Shown here: positions 5,059 to 12,981 of the stretch, piece after piece
Position numbering within the stretch: position 1 is the first letter of the stretch
How the letters are laid out: every line of letters starts with the position of its first letter
The notes under the pieces: model-generated
What the model saw: the letters and a program-made list of their open reading frames with translations, nothing else
The model's database searches: none
What the model was told of the DNA's origin: nothing
Position numbers and translations under genes: made by a program
Assembly (NCBI GenBank): GCA_900543295.1
Contig: UQQY01000048.1
Span: 1 to 13,665 of the forward strand
Length of the DNA stretch: 13,665 nucleotides
Origin: an uncultured Oscillospiraceae bacterium
GTDB lineage: Bacteria; Bacillota; Clostridia; Oscillospirales; Ruminococcaceae
Direction: 5' to 3'

Positions 5059-7191
5059 ATGGCAGACAAAACGGTAAAGCCGGATACCAGCTTTACGCAA
5101 AACCGCGAGCTTTCCTGGCTTCGTTTCAATGAACGCGTTTTAGAGGAAGCCGATGATGAAACCGTACCGCTCTATGAACGGCTGAAATTTGCCGCAATCT
5201 TTACAAGCAATCTGGATGAATTCTTCATGATTCGCGTGGGAAGCCTTTATGACTTGTCCCTTTTAAAGCAGGTTCATATTGATAACAAGAGCGGCATGAC
5301 GCCCGAAGAACAGCTTCATGCCATCTATGCCGCGGTCTCCCCTTTGTATAAGCGGCGCGACCGTATTATGGAGGAGATAGAAGGTCAGTTTCGTTTGCGC
5401 GATATTGCCAATGTTACCTTTCAGGAGCTTGTTCTGCATGAACGGCGATTCTTACAGACATACTACGATACTGCTATCCGGCCGATCCTCTCTCCTCAGG
5501 TTGTGGATGCGAGCCATCCCTTTCCGCATCTGATCAATAAGGCGCTGTATATTGCGGTTCGCTTTAAAGGGAAGGGCAAGGAAAAGAACGAACGCTTCGG
5601 CTTGATTCCGCTTCCGGACGCTTTGCCGCGCCTTATCCTCCTTCCCGGAAACAGTACGCGCTACATTCTGACTGAGCAAGTACTGCTCGAATATGCGGAA
5701 GATATTTTTTCCATGTATACGGTTTCTGACAAAACCATTCTAACCGTAACCCGCAACGCCGACATCAATCCGGATGATGAAAATTTTGAAGTGGACGACG
5801 ACTACCGTCATCATATGAAACAGGTATTAAAGAAACGGGCACGCCTTGCCTGCGTCCGCTTAGAGCTTGGCAGCGATTGCTCTCCGGAACTGCGGGACTT
5901 CTTCATGCGCCGGCTTTTCTTAAAGAAGGAACAGGTGTTCAAGTGCAGTACGCCGCTTAATATGTCATATGTCTATTCCCTCTCAGATCACTTTACACCG
6001 GCCTCCAGGCGGCAGCTCACCTATCGCCCGTTTTCTCCATGTGCTTCCCGCATGGTCGTTCGTTCCGACAGTATGATCAAGCAGGTACTGCGTCAGGAGC
6101 TGTTTCTCTCTTATCCTTATGAAAGCATGGAACCGTTTTTGCAGCTTATACGGGAAGCTGCCTATGACCCTTCTGTTATCTCCATTAAAATTACTATTTA
6201 CCGACTGGCATCAAAATCCCGTTTAATTGAATATCTATCAGCTGCTGCGGAAAATGGAAAAGACGTATTGGTGCTGATGGAACTTCGCGCCCGTTTTGAC
6301 GAGGAAAACAACATCAATTGGTCTGAGAATTTGGAGGATGCAGGATGTAAGGTTATTTACGGCATGGAGGACTTCAAGGTTCACTCTAAAATATGTCTCA
6401 TCACCCGGCGTGACCGCGGAAAAGTACAATATATCACACAGATCGGTACAGGCAACTACAATGAAAAAACGGCAAGTCTCTACACAGATTTCTGCCTGAT
6501 GACTGCGGATAACGCAATCGGCAGCGACGCCTCCGAATTCTTCAAAAATATGGCGCTTTCCAATTTAGACGGAGAATATCATGACCTTCTGGTAGCGCCG
6601 CACTCTTTAAAGAATCGTCTGATCGAACAGATCGACCGTTTAATTGTACGTGCAAAAAGCGGACGCACAACGCGCCTGATTATCAAAACAAACTCCGTTA
6701 CAGACCGCGAACTGATTGATAAGCTGTCAGAAGCATCCGGAGCAGGCGTCCGCATTGATCTGATTGTACGTGGAATCTGCTGTATTCTGCCGCAGATTCC
6801 GGGTAAAACGGAAAACATCACGGTTACAAGTGTAGTCGGACGCTTTCTGGAGCATTCCCGTGTCTACTGCTTTATGGATGGCGGTGATTATGAGTTGTAT
6901 ATTTCATCGGCTGATTTTATGACCCGCAACACAACGCGCCGCGTCGAGATTGGATGCCCTGTAAAAAACGCACAGATCAAAGCGCGAATTTTGCATTTTC
7001 TTGAAATGATGCTCTCAGACAATGTAAAAGCGCGCCATATGCTGCCGGACGGAAACTATCTTCCGGTATCAAACGGAGAATCGCCGCTCTCCTGTCAGGA
7101 ATTCTTTATGCAGGAAGCGGAACGTCATCGGCATGACGAACAGGAGAAGAAATCGTCCTTCCTTTCAAAATGGTTCTCAAAAAGAAAATAA
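5059..7191 (+). CDS. ppk1: Polyphosphate kinase 1
   Basis: The 710-residue product is full length for PPK1, which reversibly transfers the terminal phosphate of ATP to growing polyphosphate. The usual four domains fit: an N-terminal domain with NRELSWLRFNERVLEEA (15-31) and FTSNLDEFFMIRVG (48-61), a head domain to about 320, and two phospholipase-D-like catalytic domains. The expected phospho-accepting His is His442 in FKVHSKICLI, and the second catalytic His is His599 in FLEHSRVYCF. Also present are LRARFDEENNINW (409-421), IGTGNYNEKTA (462-472), VRGICCILPQIPG (570-582) and YISSADFMTRN (614-624). The Lys-rich tail is short and ordinary. The start follows the ppx stop by 3 nt and has a GGGAGGG site (5045-5051) inside the ppx end, so the genes are translationally close. 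No inactivating change is seen. Confidence 0.97.
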   Translation: MADKTVKPDTSFTQNRELSWLRFNERVLEEADDETVPLYERLKFAAIFTSNLDEFFMIRVGSLYDLSLLKQVHIDNKSGMTPEEQLHAIYAAVSPLYKRRDRIMEEIEGQFRLRDIANVTFQELVLHERRFLQTYYDTAIRPILSPQVVDASHPFPHLINKALYIAVRFKGKGKEKNERFGLIPLPDALPRLILLPGNSTRYILTEQVLLEYAEDIFSMYTVSDKTILTVTRNADINPDDENFEVDDDYRHHMKQVLKKRARLACVRLELGSDCSPELRDFFMRRLFLKKEQVFKCSTPLNMSYVYSLSDHFTPASRRQLTYRPFSPCASRMVVRSDSMIKQVLRQELFLSYPYESMEPFLQLIREAAYDPSVISIKITIYRLASKSRLIEYLSAAAENGKDVLVLMELRARFDEENNINWSENLEDAGCKVIYGMEDFKVHSKICLITRRDRGKVQYITQIGTGNYNEKTASLYTDFCLMTADNAIGSDASEFFKNMALSNLDGEYHDLLVAPHSLKNRLIEQIDRLIVRAKSGRTTRLIIKTNSVTDRELIDKLSEASGAGVRIDLIVRGICCILPQIPGKTENITVTSVVGRFLEHSRVYCFMDGGDYELYISSADFMTRNTTRRVEIGCPVKNAQIKARILHFLEMMLSDNVKARHMLPDGNYLPVSNGESPLSCQEFFMQEAERHRHDEQEKKSSFLSKWFSKRK

Positions 7192-7224
7192 ATCATTTAT
7201 TCTAAATAAAGGAGAGCGCACTCT

Positions 7225-7941
7225 ATGCACTTATATGAAGAAATCGAAGCCTATGTCACAGATTTAATCCACAGCGGAAAACTGCGCGAGGGCGATCAAA
7301 TTCCTAAGGAGGTGGATCTTGCCGCGCAGTTTCATGCAAGCCGCCCGACTGTAAGACAGGCTCTGGCCCGTCTTACCATGAACGGCGTAATCACCCGCAC
7401 AAAAGGAAGGGGCAGCTTTGTCAGCCGAAAAAAAATTACGCAGGAATACACGCGTTTCATCTCAAGCTATCGGGATGAATTGCAGAAAAAAGGACTCACA
7501 CCGCGAACGGTTGTGACAAGCTTTGAGAAGAAAAAAGCGACAGTCTCCATATCTGAAAAGCTTGATTTGGCAGAAGATTCTTCCGTATATCAGTTGTCAC
7601 GCCTGCGCTATATTGACAGTGATCCGCATAAAAAACCGGTTTTGTTTACAACGGTCTACCTGCCCTGCGCCCTTTGTCCTGTATTGGACTCAACGCAGTT
7701 TGAAGATGCGTCTCTTTATGATACGCTTGAATCACAGGGACTCTTTGTCTCCCATGTGCTGCGCGAAATTGAAATTCGCAGAGCATCGTTGCATATTGCG
7801 CGGCTGCTTAGAGTAAAGGAAGGGGATCCGGTTTTTTACATCACCTCTGTCGGAAAACTTTCAGACGGCAGACCCATCGAATATTCTGAAACCTATTATC
7901 CATCTGAAACGAGCAAATTTCTTGTTGAAATTGAACGCTGA
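7225..7941 (+). CDS. GntR-family transcriptional regulator, HutC/UTRA subfamily
   Basis: This 238-residue protein has a winged helix-turn-helix at residues 3-68 (GDQIPKEVDLAAQFHASRPT, RQALARL, wing GRGSFV). A UTRA ligand-binding domain follows at about 92-233 and ends with the hallmark KLSDGRPIEYSETYYP (211-226). UTRA regulators usually sense phosphorylated sugars or related small molecules; the ligand here is unknown. The gene starts 33 nt after ppk1 with an AAAGGAG site (7208-7214) and no separate promoter that I can see, so it is probably the third gene of the ppx-ppk1 transcript. A 4-bp AGAG/CTCT hairpin could partly cover the ribosome binding site. Its stop codon TGA ends in the first base of the terminator hairpin. 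Confidence 0.9.
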   Translation: MHLYEEIEAYVTDLIHSGKLREGDQIPKEVDLAAQFHASRPTVRQALARLTMNGVITRTKGRGSFVSRKKITQEYTRFISSYRDELQKKGLTPRTVVTSFEKKKATVSISEKLDLAEDSSVYQLSRLRYIDSDPHKKPVLFTTVYLPCALCPVLDSTQFEDASLYDTLESQGLFVSHVLREIEIRRASLHIARLLRVKEGDPVFYITSVGKLSDGRPIEYSETYYPSETSKFLVEIER

Positions 7942-7983
7942 AAAAGCAATGCCGGATCAACAATTGATCCGGCATTGCTTTTT
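7941..7983. terminator. Strong bidirectional rho-independent terminator between the polyP and leucine operons
   Basis: Perfect 20-nt arms (7941-7960 with 7964-7983) run from an A5 tract through AGCAATGCCGGATCAA to a matching T5 tract. Hairpins with an A-tract on one side and a T-tract on the other work in both directions. The element sits between two converging operons: the regulator stop codon is at its left edge and the leuB stop is 12 nt past its right edge. Confidence 0.93.
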
Positions 7984-7995
7984 CGATTTAGCTCT

Positions 7996-9066
7996 TTACA
8001 GAGCTGCTGCAATTTTTTCTCCCATTTCATTGCACGAAACAAGCGTCGTTCCCTTACTCATCATATCGCCGGTGCGATAGCCCGCATCCAGCACAGTATT
8101 TACGGCCGCCTCTATGCAGGCACTTTCCTCCTCCATACCAAAGGAGTACTTCAGCATCATAGCAGCCGAAAGGATCGTTCCAATTGGGTTTGCCTTGTTC
8201 TGACCTGCAATGTCCGGTGCGGAGCCGTGGATGGGTTCGTACATGCCGCGCGTACCTTCTCCAAGCGACGAAGAGCCAATGGTGCCGATGGTACCGGTAA
8301 TCATACTTGCTTCATCTGAAAGAATATCGCCGAACATATTCTCTGTAAGAATAACGTCAAATTGCGCAGGACGCTTGCACAACTGCATTGCGGCGTTGTC
8401 CACATACATGTAGTCTACGGTAACCTCAGGATATTCCTCCGCAATCCGCTCAACGGTTCTCCGCCACAGACGCGAGGAGTCGAGAACATTTGCCTTATCT
8501 ACAGAAGTAACATGCTTTCTGCGCTTCATCGCGGTATCAAACGCCACGCGCGCAATCCGCTCAATCTCATGCTCAGAATAGATCATCAGGTCGCTTGCCA
8601 CCGGCTCGCCATTTTCTTCCCACGTTTTATGCTCTCCAAAATAGACGCCGCCGGTCAGCTCGCGTACTACGATAAAATCAATTCCCTCGTCAACCAGAGC
8701 AGGCTTTAACGGGCTTGCGCCGGCAAGCTGCTTAAACAGCACGGCCGGCCGCAGATTGGCATAAAGCCCCATTTTGCTGCGGATACCCAAAAGCGCTTTT
8801 TCAGGGCGTTTGTCTCCGGGTACGTTATCCCACTTTGGTCCGCCGACCGCGCCCAAAAGAACGCTGTCGCTCGCAAGGCATGCATCAACCGTACTCTTTG
8901 GGAGGCATTCGCCACATGCGTCAATTGCTGCGCCGCCCGCCAGCACCTCATCATAGACAAAGGTATGTCCGTATTTTTCAGCAACACGGTCAAGTACACG
9001 AATTGCTTCGTTTACAATCTCCGGTCCGATTCCGTCGCCTTTAATCACTGCAATTTTCTTTTCCAC
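7996..9066 (-). CDS. leuB: 3-isopropylmalate dehydrogenase
   Basis: This NAD-dependent enzyme oxidises and decarboxylates 3-isopropylmalate to 2-oxoisocaproate, the last leucine-specific step before transamination. The 356-residue product begins MEKKIAVIKGDGIGPEIV, as expected for the family. Other signatures are RSKMGLYANLRP (96-107), RELTGGVYFGE (135-145), the catalytic DKANVLDSSRLWR (190-202), the metal-binding VDNAAMQL and LTENMFGDILSDEASM, and the NAD loop HGSAPDIAGQNKANP. A GTG at 9075 would also open this frame and add three residues, but it lies inside the ribosome binding site GAGGTG. The GTG at 9066, six nt after that site, is therefore preferred. The site overlaps the leuD stop codon, and leuB is the last gene of the operon. 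Confidence 0.95.
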   Translation of the reverse strand: MEKKIAVIKGDGIGPEIVNEAIRVLDRVAEKYGHTFVYDEVLAGGAAIDACGECLPKSTVDACLASDSVLLGAVGGPKWDNVPGDKRPEKALLGIRSKMGLYANLRPAVLFKQLAGASPLKPALVDEGIDFIVVRELTGGVYFGEHKTWEENGEPVASDLMIYSEHEIERIARVAFDTAMKRRKHVTSVDKANVLDSSRLWRRTVERIAEEYPEVTVDYMYVDNAAMQLCKRPAQFDVILTENMFGDILSDEASMITGTIGTIGSSSLGEGTRGMYEPIHGSAPDIAGQNKANPIGTILSAAMMLKYSFGMEEESACIEAAVNTVLDAGYRTGDMMSKGTTLVSCNEMGEKIAAAL

Positions 9067-9076
9067 AGCAAACACC

Positions 9077-9562
9077 TCACTTGTTTTTTACGGAATTCAA
9101 ATATCCATTTGCATGGATGATATTCTGGATAAAAGGCGGAAACGCCTGCGCCTGATATGTCTCATTCTTCGTAAGATTTGTAATGACGCCGGTATCAAAA
9201 TCGATTTCCACCTCGTCGCCCGCATCAATTCTGTCACTCGCAGCCTCACACTCCAAAATCGGCAAACCGATGTTAATGGAATTGCGGTAAAAAATTCTCG
9301 CAAAGGTTTTTGCGATAACGCACGAAATCCCGCTTGCCTTAATGGCAATCGGCGCATGCTCGCGCGAAGATCCGCAGCCGAAATTATAACCGCCGACCAT
9401 AATATCGCCCGGCTTTACTCTTGTTATAAACGATGTATCAATATCCTCCATACAATGGGAGGCAAGCTCCTTATGATCCTGCGTATTCAGATGACGCGCC
9501 GGAATAATGACGTCTGTATCAATATTATCGCCGTATTTATGGGCGATTCCTTTTGCATTCAT
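9077..9562 (-). CDS. leuD: 3-isopropylmalate dehydratase small subunit
   Basis: LeuD pairs with LeuC to isomerise 2-isopropylmalate to 3-isopropylmalate. The 161-residue product has the length of the compact LeuD type found in Clostridia and archaea. It shows KYGDNIDTDVIIPARHL (9-25), the swivelling-domain signature GCGSSREHAP (62-71), and ARIFYRNSINIGLPIL (88-103). The start at 9562 is supported by an AGGGGAAG ribosome binding site and by the usual N-terminus. The frame stays open much further upstream to about 9808, but that stretch overlaps the leuC end and does not look like LeuD. There is a 59-nt gap after leuC and a 10-nt gap before leuB. Confidence 0.96.
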   Translation of the reverse strand: MNAKGIAHKYGDNIDTDVIIPARHLNTQDHKELASHCMEDIDTSFITRVKPGDIMVGGYNFGCGSSREHAPIAIKASGISCVIAKTFARIFYRNSINIGLPILECEAASDRIDAGDEVEIDFDTGVITNLTKNETYQAQAFPPFIQNIIHANGYLNSVKNK

Positions 9563-9621
9563 TGATTTCTTCCCCTTTCTGCTTATTCCTGTTACATCAA
9601 AATTGTGGATATGATTGTACA

Positions 9622-10884
9622 TCAAATCACTTCTTCCGGCGCAGTAATGCGTCCGGTCAGGGCGGATGCTGCAGCAACCTCCGGCGACGCAAGATAGACC
9701 TCGCTCTTTACATGACCCATACGCCCGACAAAATTGCGGTTTGTGGTGGAGACACAGCGTTCGCCTTCTGCCAAAACACCCATATAGCCGCCCAGACAGG
9801 GTCCGCACGTCGGCGTAGAAACCACACAGCCCGCATCGATAAACTGCTCGAGATATCCGGCTTTCATCGCCTCTTTGTAAATCTGCTGAGTGGCCGGAAT
9901 AATAATGCAGCGCACACCATCCGCAATCTTTTTCCCTCCGATAATTTTTGCCGCAGCCTCAATATCAGAAAAACGTCCGTTTGTACAAGAGCCGATAACG
10001 ACCTGATCGATCTTTACCTCTCCCCAGTTTTCCGGAGTACGCGCATTCTCCGGCAGATGCGGGAATGCAACCGTATGCGGAACCTTTGAAAGGTCAATAT
10101 CATAAACAGCATCATATTCCGCATCCGGATCAGCCGTATACACGTCGTACGGTACTGTAACACGCTGCGCCATATATGCGCGGGTTACTTCATCCACTTC
10201 AAAAATGCCGTTCTTTGCGCCTGCCTCGATTGCCATATTGGCAATGCAGAGACGGTCGTCGATAGAGAGATTTTTAAGGCCGTCGCCTGAAAATTCCATG
10301 GATTTGTACAGCGCGCCGTCTACGCCGATCATTCCGATAATGTGCAGAATGACGTCCTTTCCGCTCACATAGGGCGAAAGCTTGCCGGTAATGTTAAATC
10401 TGATGGCCGGCGGCACTTTAAACCAGAGCTCTCCAGATGCCATACCTGCCGCCATATCGGTGGAACCGACGCCGGTCGAAAATGCGCCGAGCGCTCCATA
10501 GGTACAGGTATGCGAATCCGCGCCGATGACTAAGTCGCCGGCCTTGACAATCCCCTGCTCCGGCAGAAGGGCATGCTCGATTCCCATTTTTCCCGCGTCA
10601 TAAAAATGCGTGATTTCGTATTTTTTTGCAAATTCGCGGCTCTGCTTCGACTGTGTTGCAGCCTTGATATCCTTGTTCGGAACAAAATGATCCATTACCA
10701 TTGAAATCTTGTCTTTTGAAAAAACGCGGTCAAAGCAGTATTTCTCAAACTCGTTGATGGCCACCGGCGAGGTGATGTCGTTGCCAAGTACCATATCAAG
10801 CTTTGCCATAATCAATTGTCCAGGCTTTACCTCCGGCAGTCCCGCATGTGCCGCCAGAATTTTTTGTGACATTGTCATTCCCAT
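9622..10884 (-). CDS. leuC: 3-isopropylmalate dehydratase large subunit
   Basis: LeuC carries the 4Fe-4S cluster of isopropylmalate isomerase. The 420-residue protein is the usual length for the compact, two-subunit type. The three expected cluster ligands are present: Cys300 in VIGSCTNGR, and Cys360 and Cys363 in TPTCGPCLGG. Other signatures are GADSHTCTYGALGAFSTGVG (121-140) and the C-terminal NRNFVGRMG. The start at 10884 has an AGGCGG site seven nt upstream; ATG codons at residues 3 and 5 are less well placed. It lies 17 nt after leuA and 59 nt before leuD, consistent with one operon. Because the cluster is oxygen-sensitive in this enzyme class, activity would suit an anaerobe. Confidence 0.97.
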   Translation of the reverse strand: MGMTMSQKILAAHAGLPEVKPGQLIMAKLDMVLGNDITSPVAINEFEKYCFDRVFSKDKISMVMDHFVPNKDIKAATQSKQSREFAKKYEITHFYDAGKMGIEHALLPEQGIVKAGDLVIGADSHTCTYGALGAFSTGVGSTDMAAGMASGELWFKVPPAIRFNITGKLSPYVSGKDVILHIIGMIGVDGALYKSMEFSGDGLKNLSIDDRLCIANMAIEAGAKNGIFEVDEVTRAYMAQRVTVPYDVYTADPDAEYDAVYDIDLSKVPHTVAFPHLPENARTPENWGEVKIDQVVIGSCTNGRFSDIEAAAKIIGGKKIADGVRCIIIPATQQIYKEAMKAGYLEQFIDAGCVVSTPTCGPCLGGYMGVLAEGERCVSTTNRNFVGRMGHVKSEVYLASPEVAAASALTGRITAPEEVI

Positions 10885-10901
10885 GATCTTTCCGCCTTTC
10901 T

Positions 10902-12569
10902 CTATTTTACTGCTGCGGCACGATTGACCGCGCTGATGAGACCCGTAATGGAGGCTGCAATGATGTCCTCATGCACACCCGCGCCCCAGATTGTCCTGCC
11001 GTCCGGAAGCTCGATTCCGACATAAGATACAGCGCGTGCCGTTGAGCCTCTTTCCAGTGCGTGCTCTTTATATGTGGACAGCGTATACTTCATCCCCGTA
11101 AGTTTTTTCACCGCATTGCTGACTGCATCCAGCCGGCCGTTGCCCGTTGCGGTAATATCCTGCTCCCAGCCGTTATACCGAACGGTTAAAACAACCTTGA
11201 ACGAATCCGGATTGCGTACAAAATGATAATCGAGCATTTCCAACGGTGTGCTCTGATTGACATAATTCTCTGCGAAAATGGCATAAACTTCGTCGGGCAT
11301 AAGTTCCTTATGTTTGTGATCGGATACGCTTTTTACCTTATAACCGAAATCTTCGCGCATTTTGGGCGGCAGGTCGTAGCCGTAGTTCTGCTCCAGAAGA
11401 TAGCCGATCCCACCTTTGCCGCTTTGGCTGTTGATGCGGATAACGTCGGTTTCATACTCTCTACCGACATCCTGCGGATCAATCGGCAGATATGGAACCG
11501 TCCAGTGCGCCGGATCGTTTTCTTCTCTGTATTTCATTCCTTTTGCAATAGCGTCCTGATGCGAGCCGGAAAATGCCGCAAACACCAGCTTTCCTGCATA
11601 GGGCTGACGGTCGGAAACACGCATTCTGGTAACGCGCTCGTACGTTTCGCAGATTGAAGGCATGTCGGAAAAGTCGAGCTCCGGATCGACGCCGTGCGCA
11701 TACAGGTTCATTGCAAGCGTGATAATGTCTACGTTTCCGGTGCGCTCGCCGTTGCCAAAAAGCGTTCCCTCGATCCGATCCGCACCGGCCAAAAGGCCAA
11801 GCTCGCTGTCCGCGACGCCGCAGCCGCGGTCATTGTGCGGATGCAGGGACACGACGACGCTTTCCCGGTATTTCAAATGATCGCACATATACTCAATCTG
11901 GCTTGCATAAATGTGCGGAAGCGACATCTCTACCGTGACCGGCAGATTGATGATCACCTTTTTATCCGGCGTAGGCTTCCAGACATCCAATACGGCATTA
12001 CAGACCTCCAGCGCATATTCCGGTTCCGTTCCGGTGAAGCTCTCCGGTGAATACTCGAAACGGAAGTTTCCCTCTGTCTCTTCCGCAAGCTTTTTTAAAA
12101 GGGCGGCGCCGTCTACGGCGATCTGTTTGATCTCTTCCTTCGATTTTTTGAATACCTGCTGGCGCTGTGCGTAAGAGGTAGAGTTATAGACGTGAACAAT
12201 CGCCTGCTTGCAGCCCTTCAACGCCTCAAAGGTCTTGCGGATGATGTGCTCTCTCGCCTGAGTAAGAACCTGAACCGTCACATCGTCCGGAATGAGATTG
12301 CGGTCGATCAGCGTGCGGAGGAATTCATACTCCGTCTCGGAGGCTGCCGGAAAACCAACCTCAATCTCTTTAAAGCCGACCTTAACAAGCAACTGAAAAA
12401 AATCCAGCTTCTCTTCAAGGCTCATCGGAATTACCAGCGACTGGTTGCCGTCGCGCAAATCGACGCTGCACCAAACCGGCGCTTTGTCGATATACTCCTT
12501 CTGCACCCACTTGAGCGAAGGGACAGGCGGCATATAATAGCCGCGTTTGTACTTCGTGTAATCCATCAT
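10902..12569 (-). CDS. leuA: 2-isopropylmalate synthase, LeuA2 type
   Basis: LeuA condenses acetyl-CoA with 2-oxoisovalerate, the committed and leucine-inhibited step. At 555 residues, with an N-terminal RGYYMPPVPSLKWVQKEYI segment, it belongs to the longer form seen in Actinobacteria and fungi (LeuA2) rather than the usual 510-residue form. The TIM-barrel motifs are SVDLRDGNQSL (35-45; Arg39 and Asp40), the metal ligands His243 and His245 in SLHPHNDRG, and FGNGERTGN (271-279). A subdomain with HQDAIAKGMKYRE follows, then a C-terminal LeuA dimer/regulatory domain from about 430 to 555. The ATG at 12569 has a GGCGG site nine nt upstream. A TTG further upstream at 12608 keeps the frame open but lies in the T-box terminator tract. 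Expression should depend on the T-box upstream. Confidence 0.96.
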   Translation of the reverse strand: MMDYTKYKRGYYMPPVPSLKWVQKEYIDKAPVWCSVDLRDGNQSLVIPMSLEEKLDFFQLLVKVGFKEIEVGFPAASETEYEFLRTLIDRNLIPDDVTVQVLTQAREHIIRKTFEALKGCKQAIVHVYNSTSYAQRQQVFKKSKEEIKQIAVDGAALLKKLAEETEGNFRFEYSPESFTGTEPEYALEVCNAVLDVWKPTPDKKVIINLPVTVEMSLPHIYASQIEYMCDHLKYRESVVVSLHPHNDRGCGVADSELGLLAGADRIEGTLFGNGERTGNVDIITLAMNLYAHGVDPELDFSDMPSICETYERVTRMRVSDRQPYAGKLVFAAFSGSHQDAIAKGMKYREENDPAHWTVPYLPIDPQDVGREYETDVIRINSQSGKGGIGYLLEQNYGYDLPPKMREDFGYKVKSVSDHKHKELMPDEVYAIFAENYVNQSTPLEMLDYHFVRNPDSFKVVLTVRYNGWEQDITATGNGRLDAVSNAVKKLTGMKYTLSTYKEHALERGSTARAVSYVGIELPDGRTIWGAGVHEDIIAASITGLISAVNRAAAVK

Positions 12570-12606
12570 CTTGTTATTCCGCCTTTCGTATTTCGTTTTC
12601 GCAAAC

Positions 12607-12651
12607 AAAAAAACCTTTCGCTCTGCTTATATAGACAGCAGAGACGAAAGG
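12607..12651 (-). terminator. Intrinsic terminator of the T-box leader
   Basis: The stem CCTTTCG-T-CTCTGC pairs with GCAGAG-CGAAAGG (12651-12638 with 12626-12614), with one bulged base, and is followed by T7 (12613-12607). Its 5' arm contains the CGTCTCT that the T-box sequence can pair with instead, giving the terminator/antiterminator switch. It ends 37 nt before the leuA start codon. Confidence 0.92.
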
Positions 12652-12907
12652 CTTTGGTTTTAAGTCCATCCGCGGTACCACTCTGGTTGACGCATACAAA
12701 AATACGCCCACTTTTTATATCGGCAGAAACGATTCCTTCTGCGAATACAATCTCCGTCATAACGGTGAGAAACCGGTCGCGCCTACTGACATTCTCTGTG
12801 TTCAGCTGACTGCTCAAGGGCCAGTCTTCCAATCACGACACACCGCCTTTCAGCAACCGGCAGCTCTCTGAAGCATCTTTTGATTGGACATTTTCCCTGT
12901 CATCGCA
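12607..12907 (-). promoter_or_regulatory. T-box riboswitch (tRNA-Leu sensing) leader of leuACDB
   Basis: All main T-box parts can be placed on the minus strand. Stem I is closed by GGG/CCC (12897-12895 with 12820-12818) and CCAATC/GATTGG (12887-12882 with 12834-12829), with the AGAGAG bulge motif at 12869-12864. The 3' side of the specifier loop reads GGAAGACTGGCCCTTGAG, placing CTG (12824-12822), a leucine codon, at the specifier position by alignment with the ilv-leu type leader. Stem III is the GCAGAA/TTCTGC hairpin near 12742-12723. The T-box proper, AGAGTGGTACCGCGG, spans 12684-12670. Its TGGT bulge fits an A73 discriminator, as in tRNA-Leu. Binding of uncharged tRNA-Leu should favour the antiterminator (AGAG with CTCT) over the terminator at 12651-12607. 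This accounts for the long gene-free stretch between leuA and the phosphodiesterase. Confidence 0.95.
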
Positions 12908-12930
12908 TTTTGTTTGTGAAATTATAAATT

Positions 12931-12959
12931 ATGATACCTGATTTTTAAACGTTTGTCAA
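12931..12959 (-). promoter_or_regulatory. Sigma-A-type promoter of the leucine operon
   Basis: A perfect -35 box TTGACA (12959-12954) and a -10 box TATCAT (12936-12931) are 17 nt apart on the minus strand. Transcription would begin near 12924, about 17 nt before the base of T-box Stem I. Confidence 0.85.
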
Positions 12960-12960
12960 G

Positions 12961-12978
12961 CGCTTTTTAGAAAAAGCG
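12961..12978 (-). terminator. Possible weak hairpin terminator after the phosphodiesterase gene
   Basis: CGCTTTTT-CT-AAAAAGCG forms a perfect 8-bp stem 3 nt past the stop codon of the upstream gene. It is AT-rich and has no T-tract after it, because the next bases are the -35 box of the leucine promoter. Termination here may be incomplete, letting some transcripts enter the T-box leader. Confidence 0.4.
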
Positions 12979-12981
12979 TGC

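Noticed and set aside
7996..9075. LeuB starting at the GTG at 9075
   Set aside because: That GTG is part of the GAGGTG ribosome binding site; starting at 9066 gives the normal MEKKIAVIKGDGIGPE terminus.
9077..9808. LeuD extended to 243 residues
   Set aside because: The extra N-terminal part overlaps the leuC coding end and shows no LeuD similarity. The ATG at 9562 has a good ribosome binding site and the normal LeuD N-terminus.
9113..10089. Plus-strand frames of 150 and 178 residues opposite leuD and leuC
   Set aside because: They are antisense to well-recognised LeuC/LeuD coding sequence and have no recognisable domains.
10902..12608. LeuA starting at the TTG at 12608
   Set aside because: The TTG is in the T-tract of the T-box terminator and has no ribosome binding site. 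The ATG at 12569 has both correct spacing and a family-typical N-terminus.
12192..12832. Open frames over the leuA start and T-box (205 residues on plus, 88 on minus)
   Set aside because: They cross structured leader RNA elements and the leuA N-terminal coding region in other frames, without family motifs or start signals.
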